Of a DNA stretch of 7,437 bases, positions 1 through 7,034 are shown piece after piece. The notes beneath the pieces are model-generated. The model saw only the letters and a program-made list of their open reading frames with translations. It was not told where the DNA came from and did no database searches. Positions within the stretch are counted from its first letter, which is position 1, and each line of letters begins with the position of its first letter. Where the stretch lies: NCBI GenBank assembly GCA_001798565.1, contig MGSR01000108.1, positions 1 to 7,437 of the forward strand, given 5' to 3'. The DNA comes from Deltaproteobacteria bacterium RIFCSPLOWO2_12_FULL_60_16. GTDB taxonomy: Bacteria > Desulfobacterota > Binatia > UBA9968. The position numbers and the translations under genes were made by a program.

Positions 1-3000
1 AAGAAAACTCATCTCCTTGCGGATCTTTCCCTGCCCGGCGCACTCCTCGCACCTTCCTCCCTTGACGTTGAAGGAGAACCTGTTCGGCGCGTAGCCGCGC
101 AGCCTGGCCTCCGGGGTGAGGGCAAAGATGCGGCGGATCTCATCGAGAAAGCCGACGTAAGAGGCGGGTATCGAGCGCGGGGTCTTGCCGATCGGGCTCT
201 GGTCCACCTCCACTACCCGCTCCAGCCGCTCCCACCCGGCAATCTCCTTGTGGCCTCCCGGGCGGCCGGCAAACTGGCCGAGCTTGATCTTGAGTCCCTT
301 GTAAAGGACCTCCTTCACCAGCGTGCTCTTTCCCGAGCCGGACACTCCCGTGACGCAGCTCCAGGCCGCCAGGGGAAAGCGGACATCGATGCCTTTAAGA
401 TTGTTCGCTCTCGCGCCCCGAATCTTAAGCCAGGGCGAGCCGTTGAAAGAGCGGCTGGGCCAGAGCCTTTCTCTGTCGGCCCTGAGAAAGGCGCCGGTGG
501 GCGAGTGGGGATTGTCGATGATCTCCCCGGGCGTGCCCATGGCCACGACGTTGCCGCCGTGAAGCCCCGCCCCTGGTCCCAGATCCACTATTAAATCCGC
601 CGATCGAATCGTGCTCTCGTCGTGCTCCACGACCAGGACGGTGTTCCCCACCTCTTCCAGGCGCCGGAGCGTGCCGAGGAGCATTCCATTGTCACGCGGA
701 TGCAGCCCGATGGTGGGCTCGTCGAGGATGTAGCAAACCCCGCGCAGGTTGGAGCCGAGCTGCGCCGCCAGCCGGATGCGCTGCGCCTCGCCGCCGGAAA
801 GGGTGTCGGCGCGCCGATCCAGCGTGAGATAGGGAAGCCCGACCTCCGAGAGAAAGCTCAGCCGCTGCTCGATTTCCCTGAGGACCTTCTCCGTTACCGC
901 CCGGTCCCTCTCGGATCCGCCGTTCTCGCCCAGGCCGACCTCGAGGGCGCGAAAATAGTCCCGCGCGTCCTGGATGGAGAGAGCGGTGACCTGCCAAATG
1001 GCGCGGCCATCGACCTTGACCGCCTGGGCGCGGGCGTTGAGTCTCCTGCCGTGACAGGCGGCGCAGGGTGTTTCGGTCATCAACTGAGAAAGGAATTCGC
1101 TCAGGCCGTCCTCCTCTTCCCGCACCAGTCCCCGCAGGTACGGAAGCAGGCCGCGAAACTTGGAGCGATCCCCCCCGCCCTCAAGCGCCAGCTCTCGCTG
1201 TTTTTTCGTCAGGCGCGAAAACGGCCGCTCCACGTCAATCCCGTGTTTTTCCCTGAGATCTCTCAGCAGGCGCTGGAGCGAGCGCTTGAGATCCGCCGCC
1301 CTCGCGGGCGCGGATGACAGCAGCGACGAAACCATTTGGGTCAATGGCCTGCCGGGATCGCCGACCACCAGCTCGGGGTCGAATTCCATGTCGAATCCCA
1401 TGCCGTTGCACTGCGGGCAGGCCCCCTGGCGGCTGTTAAACGAGAAGAGTCTGGGATCCGGGGACTCGTAGCCGATGCCGCAATGGAGGCAGAAGAGGCG
1501 CTGGTTGTAGACGTGCTCTCCGGCAGGCGAGAGCAGATGGATGACGCCGTTTCCCAGGCGCAATCCCTGCTCCACCATCGCCTCCACCGCCCGGCCTCCG
1601 GCCTTGGCCCTGCCGATCACGATGTCGATGTCATGCTCCCGGTAGCGCTCCAGCCCCTCCAGCAGCCTGGCCGCCTTGAGATCGACCAGCTCTCCGTCGA
1701 TCCGCGCCTTGCGATAGCCAAGCTTCCTGGCTCCCGCGATCACTTCCTTATGAAATCCTTTCCTCCCCCTCACGATCGGGCTCAAGACGGCGACCTCTTT
1801 TCCCCGGTGAACGCGCGAGACGCGGTCGAAAATCTGACTCTTGGTCAGCGATCGGATCTGACGGCCGCACTGCACGCAGTGCTGTTTTCCCACCTTGGAA
1901 TAGAGCAGTCTTAAGTAATGATAAATCTCCGTAACCGTGGCCACGGTCGATTTCTTGCCGCCCTGGCTCAGGCGCTGCTCGATGGCGACCGTGGGCGGGA
2001 TGCCGGAAAGGAAATCCACGTTGGGACGGGCCATCACCTTGAGGAACTGGCGCGCGTAGGCGGACAGGCTGTCGATATAGCGCCGCTGCCCCTCGGCATA
2101 GATGATGTCGAACGCCAGAGAGGATTTCCCCGACCCGCTCAAGCCCGTGATGACGACGAAGCGGTCGCGCGGGATGTCCAACTGGATGTTTTTGAGATTG
2201 TGCTCCTTCGCCCCGACGATGGTGATCGCGTTCTGTCCGTTTTTTAAACCCTGGAACCCTTCAACCGTTAAACTTTTTTCGAGGAGGGGCGTGAAGGGAG
2301 ACGGCGCCTCTTTTTGCAAGTGAGGGCTGAGATAACGGCCCGTATGGGATTTCCCGACGCGCGCTATCTCTTCGGGAGTCCCGGCGGCCACGATGAATCC
2401 TCCGCCATCGCCCCCCTCGGGTCCGAGATCGATGACGTAATCGGCGCACTTGACGACCTCCATGTTGTGCTCGATGACAACGACCGAGTGGCCCTGGTCG
2501 ACCAGTTCCTGCAGGGCGCGCAGCAGCCGCTCGACGTCGTAGAAGTGAAGGCCCGTGGTGGGCTCGTCGAAAATGAAGAGCGTGCCTGACTTTCTCGCCC
2601 GGGCGATGTGGGAGGCGAGCTTCAGCCGCTGCGACTCCCCGCCGGAAAGGGTGGTGAGCGGCTGCCCCAGCCGGATGTAGTCCAGCCCGACGGCGCGCAG
2701 CGGCTGAAGCCCGTAGCGGATCTCGGGGGATTCCTTGAAAAACTCCGCGGCCTCGGCCACCGTCAAGTTCAATATCTGACGGATGTTGCGGCCGCGATAC
2801 ACCACCTCCAGGATCTCCTCTCGATAGCGGCTTCCCTGGCACTCGCTGCAAGAGGTGTAGACGTCCGAGAGAAACTGCATTTCGACCTTCTCAAATCCCT
2901 CGCCGCGGCAGGTCTCGCATCTCCCCCCTTCGACGTTAAACGAAAAGGTGGAGGGGGTGTAGCCTCTGAGACGGGAGAGCTCGGCCGCGGCGAACAGCCG

Positions 3001-5070
3001 CCGAATCGCGTCAAAAACCTTCATGTAGGTCGCCGGATTGGAGCGCGGGGTCGTTCCCACCGGCGACTGATCGACCAGTACGACCTCGGAGATTTTGTCC
3101 ACTCCTTCGATGCCGGCGCACTGGGCCACCGTGGCGCCGGGCGATTCCTTGAGCTTCTTCACATTGCGGTAGATCACCTCGTCCACCAGACTCGACTTGC
3201 CCGAGCCGGAGACGCCGGTGACGCAAACGAAAAGGCCGAGCGGGATCTCCACGTCGATCTTCTGGAGATTATTGGCCGCGGCCGCGGAGATTTTCAGACT
3301 CCGCCGGGGGATCGGACGGCGCTGGCGCGAAGGAAAGGGGATGGTTTTCCGTTGCGCAAGATAGGCTGCCGTCAGCGACTCCTGGCTATTCAGCAGCTCT
3401 CTATAGGGACCGGCGAAAACCACCTTTCCTCCCTCGGCGCCGGCCTTGGGCCCGAGGTCCACAATGAAGTCGCTCTCCTTGATGATCTCCGGATCATGCT
3501 CCACCACCACGACGGTGTTGTTATTGGATCGCAGACGATGGAGGATCTCCACGAGGCGGCGGCTGTCGCGCGGGTGGAGCCCGATGGAGGGCTCGTCGAG
3601 CACATAGAGGGTATTCACCAGAGAAGAGCCGATCGCAGTCGTGAGATCGACCCGCTCCAGCTCGCCTCCGGACAGGGTGCGGGACTGGCGGTCCAGGGTG
3701 AGATATTCCAGGCCGACTCCCGCCAGATAATTAAGCCGGCGCCGGATCTCGTCGAGGATCAGGCTGGCTATCTGATCGCTCCCTCCCGATAGCTTCAGAT
3801 CCTCAAAGAAACGCCGGGCCTCCGCCACGCTCATGCCGCTCAACTCGGCGATACTTTTTCCTTCCACCTGGTAGTAGAGGGCTTCGGGCTTGAGCCGCGT
3901 GCCCTGGCACCGGGGACACAGCAGATAGGCCCGATAGCGAGAGAGAAATACCCGGACGTGCACCCGGTAGCTCTTCCGCTCCAGCCGGCGGAACCAGCCG
4001 CGCACGCCTCTGTACTCCGCGTCTCCTTCGAGAACGAGCCTTCTCTCCTTTTCGGTAAGCTCCTTGAAAGGTTTCTTGGTCGGGATTCTCCGGCGCTCGC
4101 AGAACTCCATAAGCCTCTGGAATCTTCGCGGCTTGGTCGTCCAGGGCTTGATCGCCCCCTCGCTTAAGGCCTTGGACGGATCCGGGATCACCAGCTCCCA
4201 GTCGATGTCGATCACGCGGCCGAAGCCGCGGCAGGTCTCGCACGCGCCCAGGGGACTGTTGAACGAGAAAAGATTGGGCACCGGGTCATGATAGGAGAGA
4301 TCACAGTGCGCGCAATGGAGGTGGCTGCTGAAGGGCTCCCGGCGCCAGCCCTGCTCCGGAAAGTGGAGGTTCAGCCTCCCCTTACCGAAGTGAAAGGCCT
4401 GCTCCAGAGAATCCGCAATCCTTTTCCTTGCCGCAGCGCGATAGCTGAAGCGATCGACCACCACTTCCACGCTGCCGGCGTCTCGCGCAGGCTCCTCGGC
4501 CTCCTCCAGCTCGCCTATCTCCTGACCGCGCAACAGGCGGTGAAAGCCCGCCCGCAGCAGCCCCTCCCTCACGTCGCCCCAGGAAACCGAGTCCGACAAA
4601 AAAAGGGGGAAGGTCAAGATCAGAGACGTCCCCTCCGGTATGCCGTCGAGTTTTCTGAAGACGGACTGCGCCGTATCCCTCTCCACCACCCTGCCGCACC
4701 CTTTGCAGTACAGGGCGGCGATCTTGGAAAAGAGCAGTTTCAGGTGGTCATGCAGTTCGGTCATGGTTCCCACCGTGGAGCGGGAGGTCTTGACCGGGCG
4801 ATTCTGGTCGATAGCGATGGTTGGAGGGATTCCCTCGATGCTCTCGACGTCGGGTTTATCCATGCGGTCGAGAAACTGCCGGGCATAGGCGGAGAAGCTC
4901 TCGACGTAGCGTCTTTGGCCTTCGGCATAGAGGATGTCGAAGGCCAGGGTGGATTTCCCCGAGCCGCTGACCCCGGTGACCACGGTCAGGGCGTTCAAGG
5001 GAATCTCGATATCGAGGTTCTTGAGATTATTCTGGTTCGCGCCGCGGATGCGAATCCAATCCTGGCTCAT
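1..5070 (-). CDS. uvrA: Tandem double-length excinuclease ABC subunit A (UvrA-UvrA fusion), 3' end cut by window edge
   Basis: UvrA is the damage-sensing ABC ATPase of nucleotide excision repair; it scans DNA and loads UvrB. One stop-free frame of 1690 codons starts at ATG 5070 (MSQDW) and leaves the window in frame at base 1. A normal UvrA is about 940 residues; this protein holds two in tandem. Copy 1 (about 1-905): Walker A near 33-40, zinc cysteines 253/256/277/280, LSGGE 466-470, Walker B 492-493, H525; then Walker A 619-626, zinc cysteines 718/721/741/744, LSGGE 808-812, Walker B 835-836, H868. A linker of about 40 residues (905-948) follows. Copy 2: Walker A 976-983, zinc cysteines 1194/1197/1218/1221, LSGGE 1424-1428, Walker B 1450-1451, H1483, Walker A 1575-1582 and the first CxxC (1674/1677) of the last zinc module. 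The rest, roughly 180-200 residues, lies outside the window. No clear Shine-Dalgarno precedes the ATG. The copies differ clearly in sequence, so this is not an assembly duplication. Confidence 0.97.
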   Translation of the reverse strand, partial: MSQDWIRIRGANQNNLKNLDIEIPLNALTVVTGVSGSGKSTLAFDILYAEGQRRYVESFSAYARQFLDRMDKPDVESIEGIPPTIAIDQNRPVKTSRSTVGTMTELHDHLKLLFSKIAALYCKGCGRVVERDTAQSVFRKLDGIPEGTSLILTFPLFLSDSVSWGDVREGLLRAGFHRLLRGQEIGELEEAEEPARDAGSVEVVVDRFSYRAAARKRIADSLEQAFHFGKGRLNLHFPEQGWRREPFSSHLHCAHCDLSYHDPVPNLFSFNSPLGACETCRGFGRVIDIDWELVIPDPSKALSEGAIKPWTTKPRRFQRLMEFCERRRIPTKKPFKELTEKERRLVLEGDAEYRGVRGWFRRLERKSYRVHVRVFLSRYRAYLLCPRCQGTRLKPEALYYQVEGKSIAELSGMSVAEARRFFEDLKLSGGSDQIASLILDEIRRRLNYLAGVGLEYLTLDRQSRTLSGGELERVDLTTAIGSSLVNTLYVLDEPSIGLHPRDSRRLVEILHRLRSNNNTVVVVEHDPEIIKESDFIVDLGPKAGAEGGKVVFAGPYRELLNSQESLTAAYLAQRKTIPFPSRQRRPIPRRSLKISAAAANNLQKIDVEIPLGLFVCVTGVSGSGKSSLVDEVIYRNVKKLKESPGATVAQCAGIEGVDKISEVVLVDQSPVGTTPRSNPATYMKVFDAIRRLFAAAELSRLRGYTPSTFSFNVEGGRCETCRGEGFEKVEMQFLSDVYTSCSECQGSRYREEILEVVYRGRNIRQILNLTVAEAAEFFKESPEIRYGLQPLRAVGLDYIRLGQPLTTLSGGESQRLKLASHIARARKSGTLFIFDEPTTGLHFYDVERLLRALQELVDQGHSVVVIEHNMEVVKCADYVIDLGPEGGDGGGFIVAAGTPEEIARVGKSHTGRYLSPHLQKEAPSPFTPLLEKSLTVEGFQGLKNGQNAITIVGAKEHNLKNIQLDIPRDRFVVITGLSGSGKSSLAFDIIYAEGQRRYIDSLSAYARQFLKVMARPNVDFLSGIPPTVAIEQRLSQGGKKSTVATVTEIYHYLRLLYSKVGKQHCVQCGRQIRSLTKSQIFDRVSRVHRGKEVAVLSPIVRGRKGFHKEVIAGARKLGYRKARIDGELVDLKAARLLEGLERYREHDIDIVIGRAKAGGRAVEAMVEQGLRLGNGVIHLLSPAGEHVYNQRLFCLHCGIGYESPDPRLFSFNSRQGACPQCNGMGFDMEFDPELVVGDPGRPLTQMVSSLLSSAPARAADLKRSLQRLLRDLREKHGIDVERPFSRLTKKQRELALEGGGDRSKFRGLLPYLRGLVREEEDGLSEFLSQLMTETPCAACHGRRLNARAQAVKVDGRAIWQVTALSIQDARDYFRALEVGLGENGGSERDRAVTEKVLREIEQRLSFLSEVGLPYLTLDRRADTLSGGEAQRIRLAAQLGSNLRGVCYILDEPTIGLHPRDNGMLLGTLRRLEEVGNTVLVVEHDESTIRSADLIVDLGPGAGLHGGNVVAMGTPGEIIDNPHSPTGAFLRADRERLWPSRSFNGSPWLKIRGARANNLKGIDVRFPLAAWSCVTGVSGSGKSTLVKEVLYKGLKIKLGQFAGRPGGHKEIAGWERLERVVEVDQSPIGKTPRSIPASYVGFLDEIRRIFALTPEARLRGYAPNRFSFNVKGGRCEECAGQGKIRKEMSFL

Positions 5071-5083
5071 GGCTAATTTTCGA

Positions 5084-5138
5084 TCTTAGATTTTGGATTT
5101 TAGATTAATCCAAAATCGGCAATCCAAAATCCAAAATG
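5084..5138. repeat. Inverted heptanucleotide repeat cluster in the uvrA 5' leader
   Basis: The gap between the small upstream gene and uvrA consists almost wholly of 7-bp units. Plus strand: TCTTAGA, TTTTGGA, TTTTAGA, then TTAA, then TCCAAAA, TCGGCAA, TCCAAAA, TCCAAAA. The two halves are reverse complements, and 5089-5099 (GATTTTGGATT) pairs perfectly with 5107-5117 (AATCCAAAATC) across a 7-nt loop. In the direction of uvrA transcription the hairpin has no GC-rich stem and no T-tract, so it is a poor intrinsic terminator and would sit in the untranslated leader of uvrA. Dispersed AT-rich heptamer repeats of this kind occur between genes in several bacterial groups; the function here is unknown. 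Confidence 0.8.
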
Positions 5139-5141
5139 TCT

Positions 5142-5384
5142 TCACTGGAGCTGATACCTCTCGGCCAAAATCCGGCGGAAACGGGAGCCGTAAATGAGGT
5201 CGAACGTCTCCTCTTTATCGGGGAAAAGCTCCAACGCCGTCCTCTTGGCGCCGGCAACGAGTTTCTGCGCCTCGTTGAGGGTGAGATCCGCCTGCGAGAG
5301 GAGAGCCGCCGTGATATCCATGCTGCGCCTGAGTCTTCTCAGGCTAATTTCTTCCGCCAATAGTGCTTCTTTATCCGCAGGCAT
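5142..5384 (-). CDS. Hypothetical 80-aa charged protein upstream of uvrA
   Basis: I do not recognise the family. The protein begins MPADKEALLAEE and is rich in Arg, Lys, Glu and Leu; the sequence looks mainly helical, with a patch LRRLRRS near residues 16-22, no signal peptide, no membrane segment and no cysteine. The start is well supported: AGAAGG (complement of 5392-5397) lies 7 nt before the ATG. It is on the same strand as uvrA, with 71 bp between its stop and the uvrA ATG and no convincing terminator in the gap, so co-transcription is likely. That would tie it to repair or to uvrA expression by position only. A good ribosome site, tight neighbour spacing and no competing gene support it as real. 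Confidence 0.75.
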   Translation of the reverse strand: MPADKEALLAEEISLRRLRRSMDITAALLSQADLTLNEAQKLVAGAKRTALELFPDKEETFDLIYGSRFRRILAERYQLQ

Positions 5385-5391
5385 GAATTAA

Positions 5392-5397
5392 CCTTCT
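5392..5397 (-). promoter_or_regulatory. Ribosome binding site of the 80-aa gene
   Basis: AGAAGG on the minus strand, 7 nt before the ATG at 5384. This is the clearest Shine-Dalgarno sequence in the window and fixes the start of the small gene. Confidence 0.6.
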
Positions 5398-5398
5398 A

Positions 5399-5426
5399 TT
5401 TTTACCACATGCCTTAGGTCAGTCAA
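5399..5426 (-). promoter_or_regulatory. Possible sigma-70-like promoter for the small gene and uvrA
   Basis: On the minus strand TTGACT (5426-5421, five of six consensus bases) is followed after 16 bp by TAAAAA (5404-5399). The difficulty is distance: transcription would start near 5392, so the leader would be very short and would largely lose the ribosome site. The hexamers may therefore be fortuitous or the true -10 may lie elsewhere. Confidence 0.25.
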
Positions 5427-5450
5427 GGTAGTCACAGGCCGTTTATCAAT

Positions 5451-5480
5451 CTGGCATCCTTTGATTGCCCTTGGTAAACT
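5451..5480 (+). promoter_or_regulatory. Weak candidate promoter for queE, possibly giving a leaderless transcript
   Basis: CTGGCA (5451-5456) and TAAACT (5475-5480), each four of six consensus bases, are 18 bp apart. Initiation about 7 nt after the -10 box would fall at or next to the GTG at 5487, which has no Shine-Dalgarno before it. This is a spacing argument only. Confidence 0.2.
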
Positions 5481-5486
5481 GACTCC

Positions 5487-6173
5487 GTGCGCATCTCTGG
5501 ACTCTTCTATTCCATCCAGGGCGAGGGCGCTCTCTTGGGCGCCCCTTCGACTTTTATCCGAACCTCAGGCTGCAATCTGCGCTGTGTGTGGTGTGATACG
5601 CCCTATACCTCCTGGAAGCCCGAAGGAGAAGACTGGAGCATCCACGAGATCCTTGCGGAGGTTAAGCGTCACCCGACCTCGCACGTCGTGGTGACCGGCG
5701 GAGAACCGCTACTAGCGCCGGAGATCGAGGAGCTGACGGTTAGGCTCAAAAAAACAGATTACCACATCACGATGGAGACCGCAGCGACTATCTTTAAGCC
5801 GATAGCGTGCGATCTCGTGTCGATGAGCCCGAAGCTCTCCAACTCTACGCCGTGGAAACGGGAAGGTGGTCGGTTCGCGCGGATGCACGAGGAGCGCCGG
5901 CTCGATTTTCCGGTCATCCAGCGGTTTGTGGATGGATACGATTACCAGCTCAAGTTTGTCGCCGACAAAAAAAAGGACTTCGCCGAGATCGAGAGGGTTC
6001 TAAAAAGCCTCAAAAACGTCGATCGTGACCGCGTCCTCGTCATGGCCCAGGGGAGAACTAAAAGAGAGCTTTCCGAGAAGGCGCGCTGGATCGTGGACCT
6101 CTGCAAGCAGCATGGCTTTCGCTACACCCCTCGCCTCCAGATCGAGCTCTACGGCAACCGGCGGGGGACATAG
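5487..6173 (+). CDS. queE: 7-carboxy-7-deazaguanine synthase QueE (radical SAM)
   Basis: QueE converts 6-carboxy-5,6,7,8-tetrahydropterin to 7-carboxy-7-deazaguanine, the step that builds the deazapurine ring for queuosine and related modified bases; it is cytosolic and uses a 4Fe-4S cluster and S-adenosylmethionine. The 228-residue length fits the family. Seen: the QueE N-terminus FYSIQGEG (7-14), the cluster motif Cys29-x3-Cys33-x2-Cys36, the SAM-binding GGEP (71-74), an ETAAT segment (97-101), an SPK segment (114-116) and a C-terminus ending in LYGNRRGT. The start is GTG: an in-frame TAA at 5475-5477 lies just upstream and the next in-frame Met is residue 96, inside the radical SAM core. 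No queC, queD or queF is in the window, so the pathway partners must be elsewhere. The gene diverges from the uvrA unit and converges on the toxin gene. Confidence 0.95.
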   Translation: MRISGLFYSIQGEGALLGAPSTFIRTSGCNLRCVWCDTPYTSWKPEGEDWSIHEILAEVKRHPTSHVVVTGGEPLLAPEIEELTVRLKKTDYHITMETAATIFKPIACDLVSMSPKLSNSTPWKREGGRFARMHEERRLDFPVIQRFVDGYDYQLKFVADKKKDFAEIERVLKSLKNVDRDRVLVMAQGRTKRELSEKARWIVDLCKQHGFRYTPRLQIELYGNRRGT

Positions 6174-6186
6174 GACAGCGCAGCCC

Positions 6187-6477
6187 TTAACCTCTATCGC
6201 CTCTACCCCTGATGAGCCGGAGGCGAAACTGCCTCGCGCAGTGGCGGACATAGGCGACTTCAATCAAATCATCCGAAATGATCTTGTAAACGATCCGGTA
6301 AGTGTTTCTTGCCGCCAGAAACGCCCGATAGCCCCTGAAGGCATCGAACATGGCCGGGCCAAGCTCGGGAAAATCGCGGAGAAGGTCGAGCTTGGCGATG
6401 ATCTGGTCCTGCACTGCGGGCGGCAGCGCCTCAAGCTCTGCCTGAGCCCGCGGAAGGAGTTTAACCCTTCTTGGCAC
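6187..6477 (-). CDS. RelE/ParE-family toxin of a type II toxin-antitoxin pair
   Basis: A 96-residue basic protein of the RelE/ParE fold. Seen: an N-terminal strand and helix with residues AQAELEALPP (11-20), a conserved FRGYRAF-like segment (47-53), TYRIVYKI (59-66) and YVRHCARQF (76-84), with basic residues R61, R78, H79 and R82 where the family places nucleic-acid-binding or catalytic residues. RelE members cleave ribosome-bound mRNA while ParE members poison gyrase; the sequence alone does not separate these, although the paired Phd/YefM antitoxin favours the RelE/YoeB-like side. The start is GTG at 6477, 17 nt inside the antitoxin gene, with no strong Shine-Dalgarno, which suggests translational coupling. 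The stop lies 13 bp from the queE stop on the opposite strand. Confidence 0.88.
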   Translation of the reverse strand: MPRRVKLLPRAQAELEALPPAVQDQIIAKLDLLRDFPELGPAMFDAFRGYRAFLAARNTYRIVYKIISDDLIEVAYVRHCARQFRLRLIRGRGDRG

Positions 6478-6745
6478 GTCGCGCCCGTTTGGCCTTAAAG
6501 TCCTCTAATTCGACGCCCTTTCCAGCCTTCGAGTCCCGCTCGGCTTCAGCCAGCCTCTCCCGCCAATCCGGCTGGCTCATCTCCTCAAGCGTGGCCACCA
6601 TCCCCTCGTAGTCCTCGTAGTTGACCAAGAGGGCGGCCGGCCGGCCCCTCTGCGTAATGATCACCGGGTCCCGCGTCTGCTTCACGCTCTCGACGATCTT
6701 CTTCGCCCGCGTCTGCAGGTCCGAAATAGGTATGATCTTTTCCAT
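6461..6745 (-). CDS. Phd/YefM-family antitoxin
   Basis: A 94-residue antitoxin, first gene of the operon. Seen: the N-terminal DNA-binding and dimerisation part with PISDLQTRAKKIVESV (6-21), then the family hallmark PVIITQRGRPAALLV (27-41) and the YEDYEGM segment (43-49). Residues 50-94 are charged and helical, the usual toxin-binding tail that masks the toxin. Family members bind their own promoter and repress it together with the toxin; palindromes over the promoter here fit that. Start ATG at 6745 with GGGGGA (complement of 6750-6755) 4 nt upstream, a somewhat short spacing. The reading frame ends 17 nt inside the toxin gene. Confidence 0.92.
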   Translation of the reverse strand: MEKIIPISDLQTRAKKIVESVKQTRDPVIITQRGRPAALLVNYEDYEGMVATLEEMSQPDWRERLAEAERDSKAGKGVELEDFKAKRARRAKKG

Positions 6746-6769
6746 CTTGTCCCCCGATTAACTATATGA

Positions 6770-6800
6770 CCAAATATATATCTGGACTTATAGACAAGTC
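6770..6800. promoter_or_regulatory. Probable antitoxin operator: two palindromes over the promoter
   Basis: CCAAATATATATCTGG (6770-6785) is a 16-bp palindrome with one mismatched pair and covers the -10 box. GACTT (6785-6789) and AAGTC (6796-6800) form perfect 5-bp arms 6 bp apart, reaching into the -35 box. Phd/YefM antitoxins repress their own operon by binding such paired inverted repeats, so these are the expected operator. No binding evidence can be had from sequence alone. Confidence 0.45.
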
Positions 6801-6802
6801 AA
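6773..6802 (-). promoter_or_regulatory. Promoter of the toxin-antitoxin operon
   Basis: On the minus strand TTGACT (6802-6797) and TATATT (6778-6773) each match five of six sigma-70 consensus bases, with an 18-bp spacer; a TATATA alternative at 6780-6775 gives 16 bp. Initiation would leave a leader of about 20 nt that includes the antitoxin ribosome site. Confidence 0.55.
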
Positions 6803-6932
6803 GAACGCCGATCTCACCAGAGTTTTCCGTTTCCAAGGGGCTTCCCTATCAGCCCTTTATAAACGATATCCTCGCCAAAGAAATAAACCAGGCAAGCCGA
6901 GCAAGCTGATTCGCAGGATCTAATGGTAGGAG
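6803..6932. other. Intergenic stretch without a recognisable gene
   Basis: Between the toxin-antitoxin promoter and the palindrome and attC-like segment I see no supported coding sequence, RNA gene or terminator. There is a short direct repeat GCAAGC-x4-AGCAAGC-like near 6893-6907, which is too short to interpret. Confidence 0.5.
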
Positions 6933-6946
6933 AATTGAATTCAATT
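6933..6946. repeat. Perfect 14-bp palindrome
   Basis: AATTGAATTCAATT reads identically on both strands. It lies just outside the attC-like segment and about 130 bp from the toxin-antitoxin promoter. It could be a protein-binding site or chance in AT-rich spacer. Confidence 0.5.
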
Positions 6947-6950
6947 AGAG

Positions 6951-7016
6951 AGTTAACGCTTTAAGCTGAGCGCGAGGCGAGTTTTGCGAGTGTCGGACCC
7001 CAACCGGTTGTTAGGC
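6951..7016 (-). repeat. attC-like recombination site or remnant downstream of the arsM-like gene
   Basis: Read on the minus strand, a 66-bp segment begins with GCCTAAC (7016-7010), a perfect match to the integron core RYYYAAC. It continues with AACCGG, has GCTCAGCTTAAAGCG near its other end, and closes with GTTAACT, which fits the partner core GTTRRRY except at one base. It starts 18 nt after the stop of the minus-strand methyltransferase gene, exactly where a cassette attC would lie. Against it: the inner arms do not pair well as a hairpin and the two outer cores are complementary only over TAAC. CAACCGGTTG (7001-7010) is a perfect 10-bp palindrome at its edge. It is best read as a degenerate attC or attC-like repeat. 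Confidence 0.4.
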
Positions 7017-7034
7017 AATCGTGTCAATTGCTTG

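Noticed and set aside
622..1914. Further plus-strand open frames of 192-231 codons
   Set aside because: Same antisense frame effect over the second UvrA copy; the composition is Gly/Arg/Leu-rich with no domain.
2608..3792. Long plus-strand open frame of 394 codons opposite uvrA
   Set aside because: It is the exact antisense of the uvrA codons; the minus-strand frame has all ABC and zinc motifs, while this one has no recognisable domain.
1..5070. UvrA tandem as an assembly duplication
   Set aside because: The two halves differ in sequence throughout, including the UvrB-interaction region and signature context, and are joined by a distinct linker.
4288..5076. Plus-strand open frame of 262 codons over the uvrA start
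   Set aside because: Antisense shadow of GC-rich uvrA codons; it lacks known motifs and would overlap the first Walker A of uvrA completely.
5084..5138. Intrinsic terminator after the 80-aa gene
   Set aside because: The inverted repeat is AT-rich with a weak stem and has no T-tract on the minus strand, so termination is not supported.
5084..5138. CRISPR-like repeats
   Set aside because: Units are 7 bp with no spacers; this is a short heptamer repeat, not an array.
6174..6186. attC or other recombination site bounding the toxin-antitoxin pair on the left
   Set aside because: Only 13 bp lie between the convergent stops and no core motif is present, so the TA pair is not shown to be an integron cassette.
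6923..6964. Tiny 13-codon plus-strand frame starting at ATG 6923
   Set aside because: No ribosome site before it and no support beyond having a start and stop.
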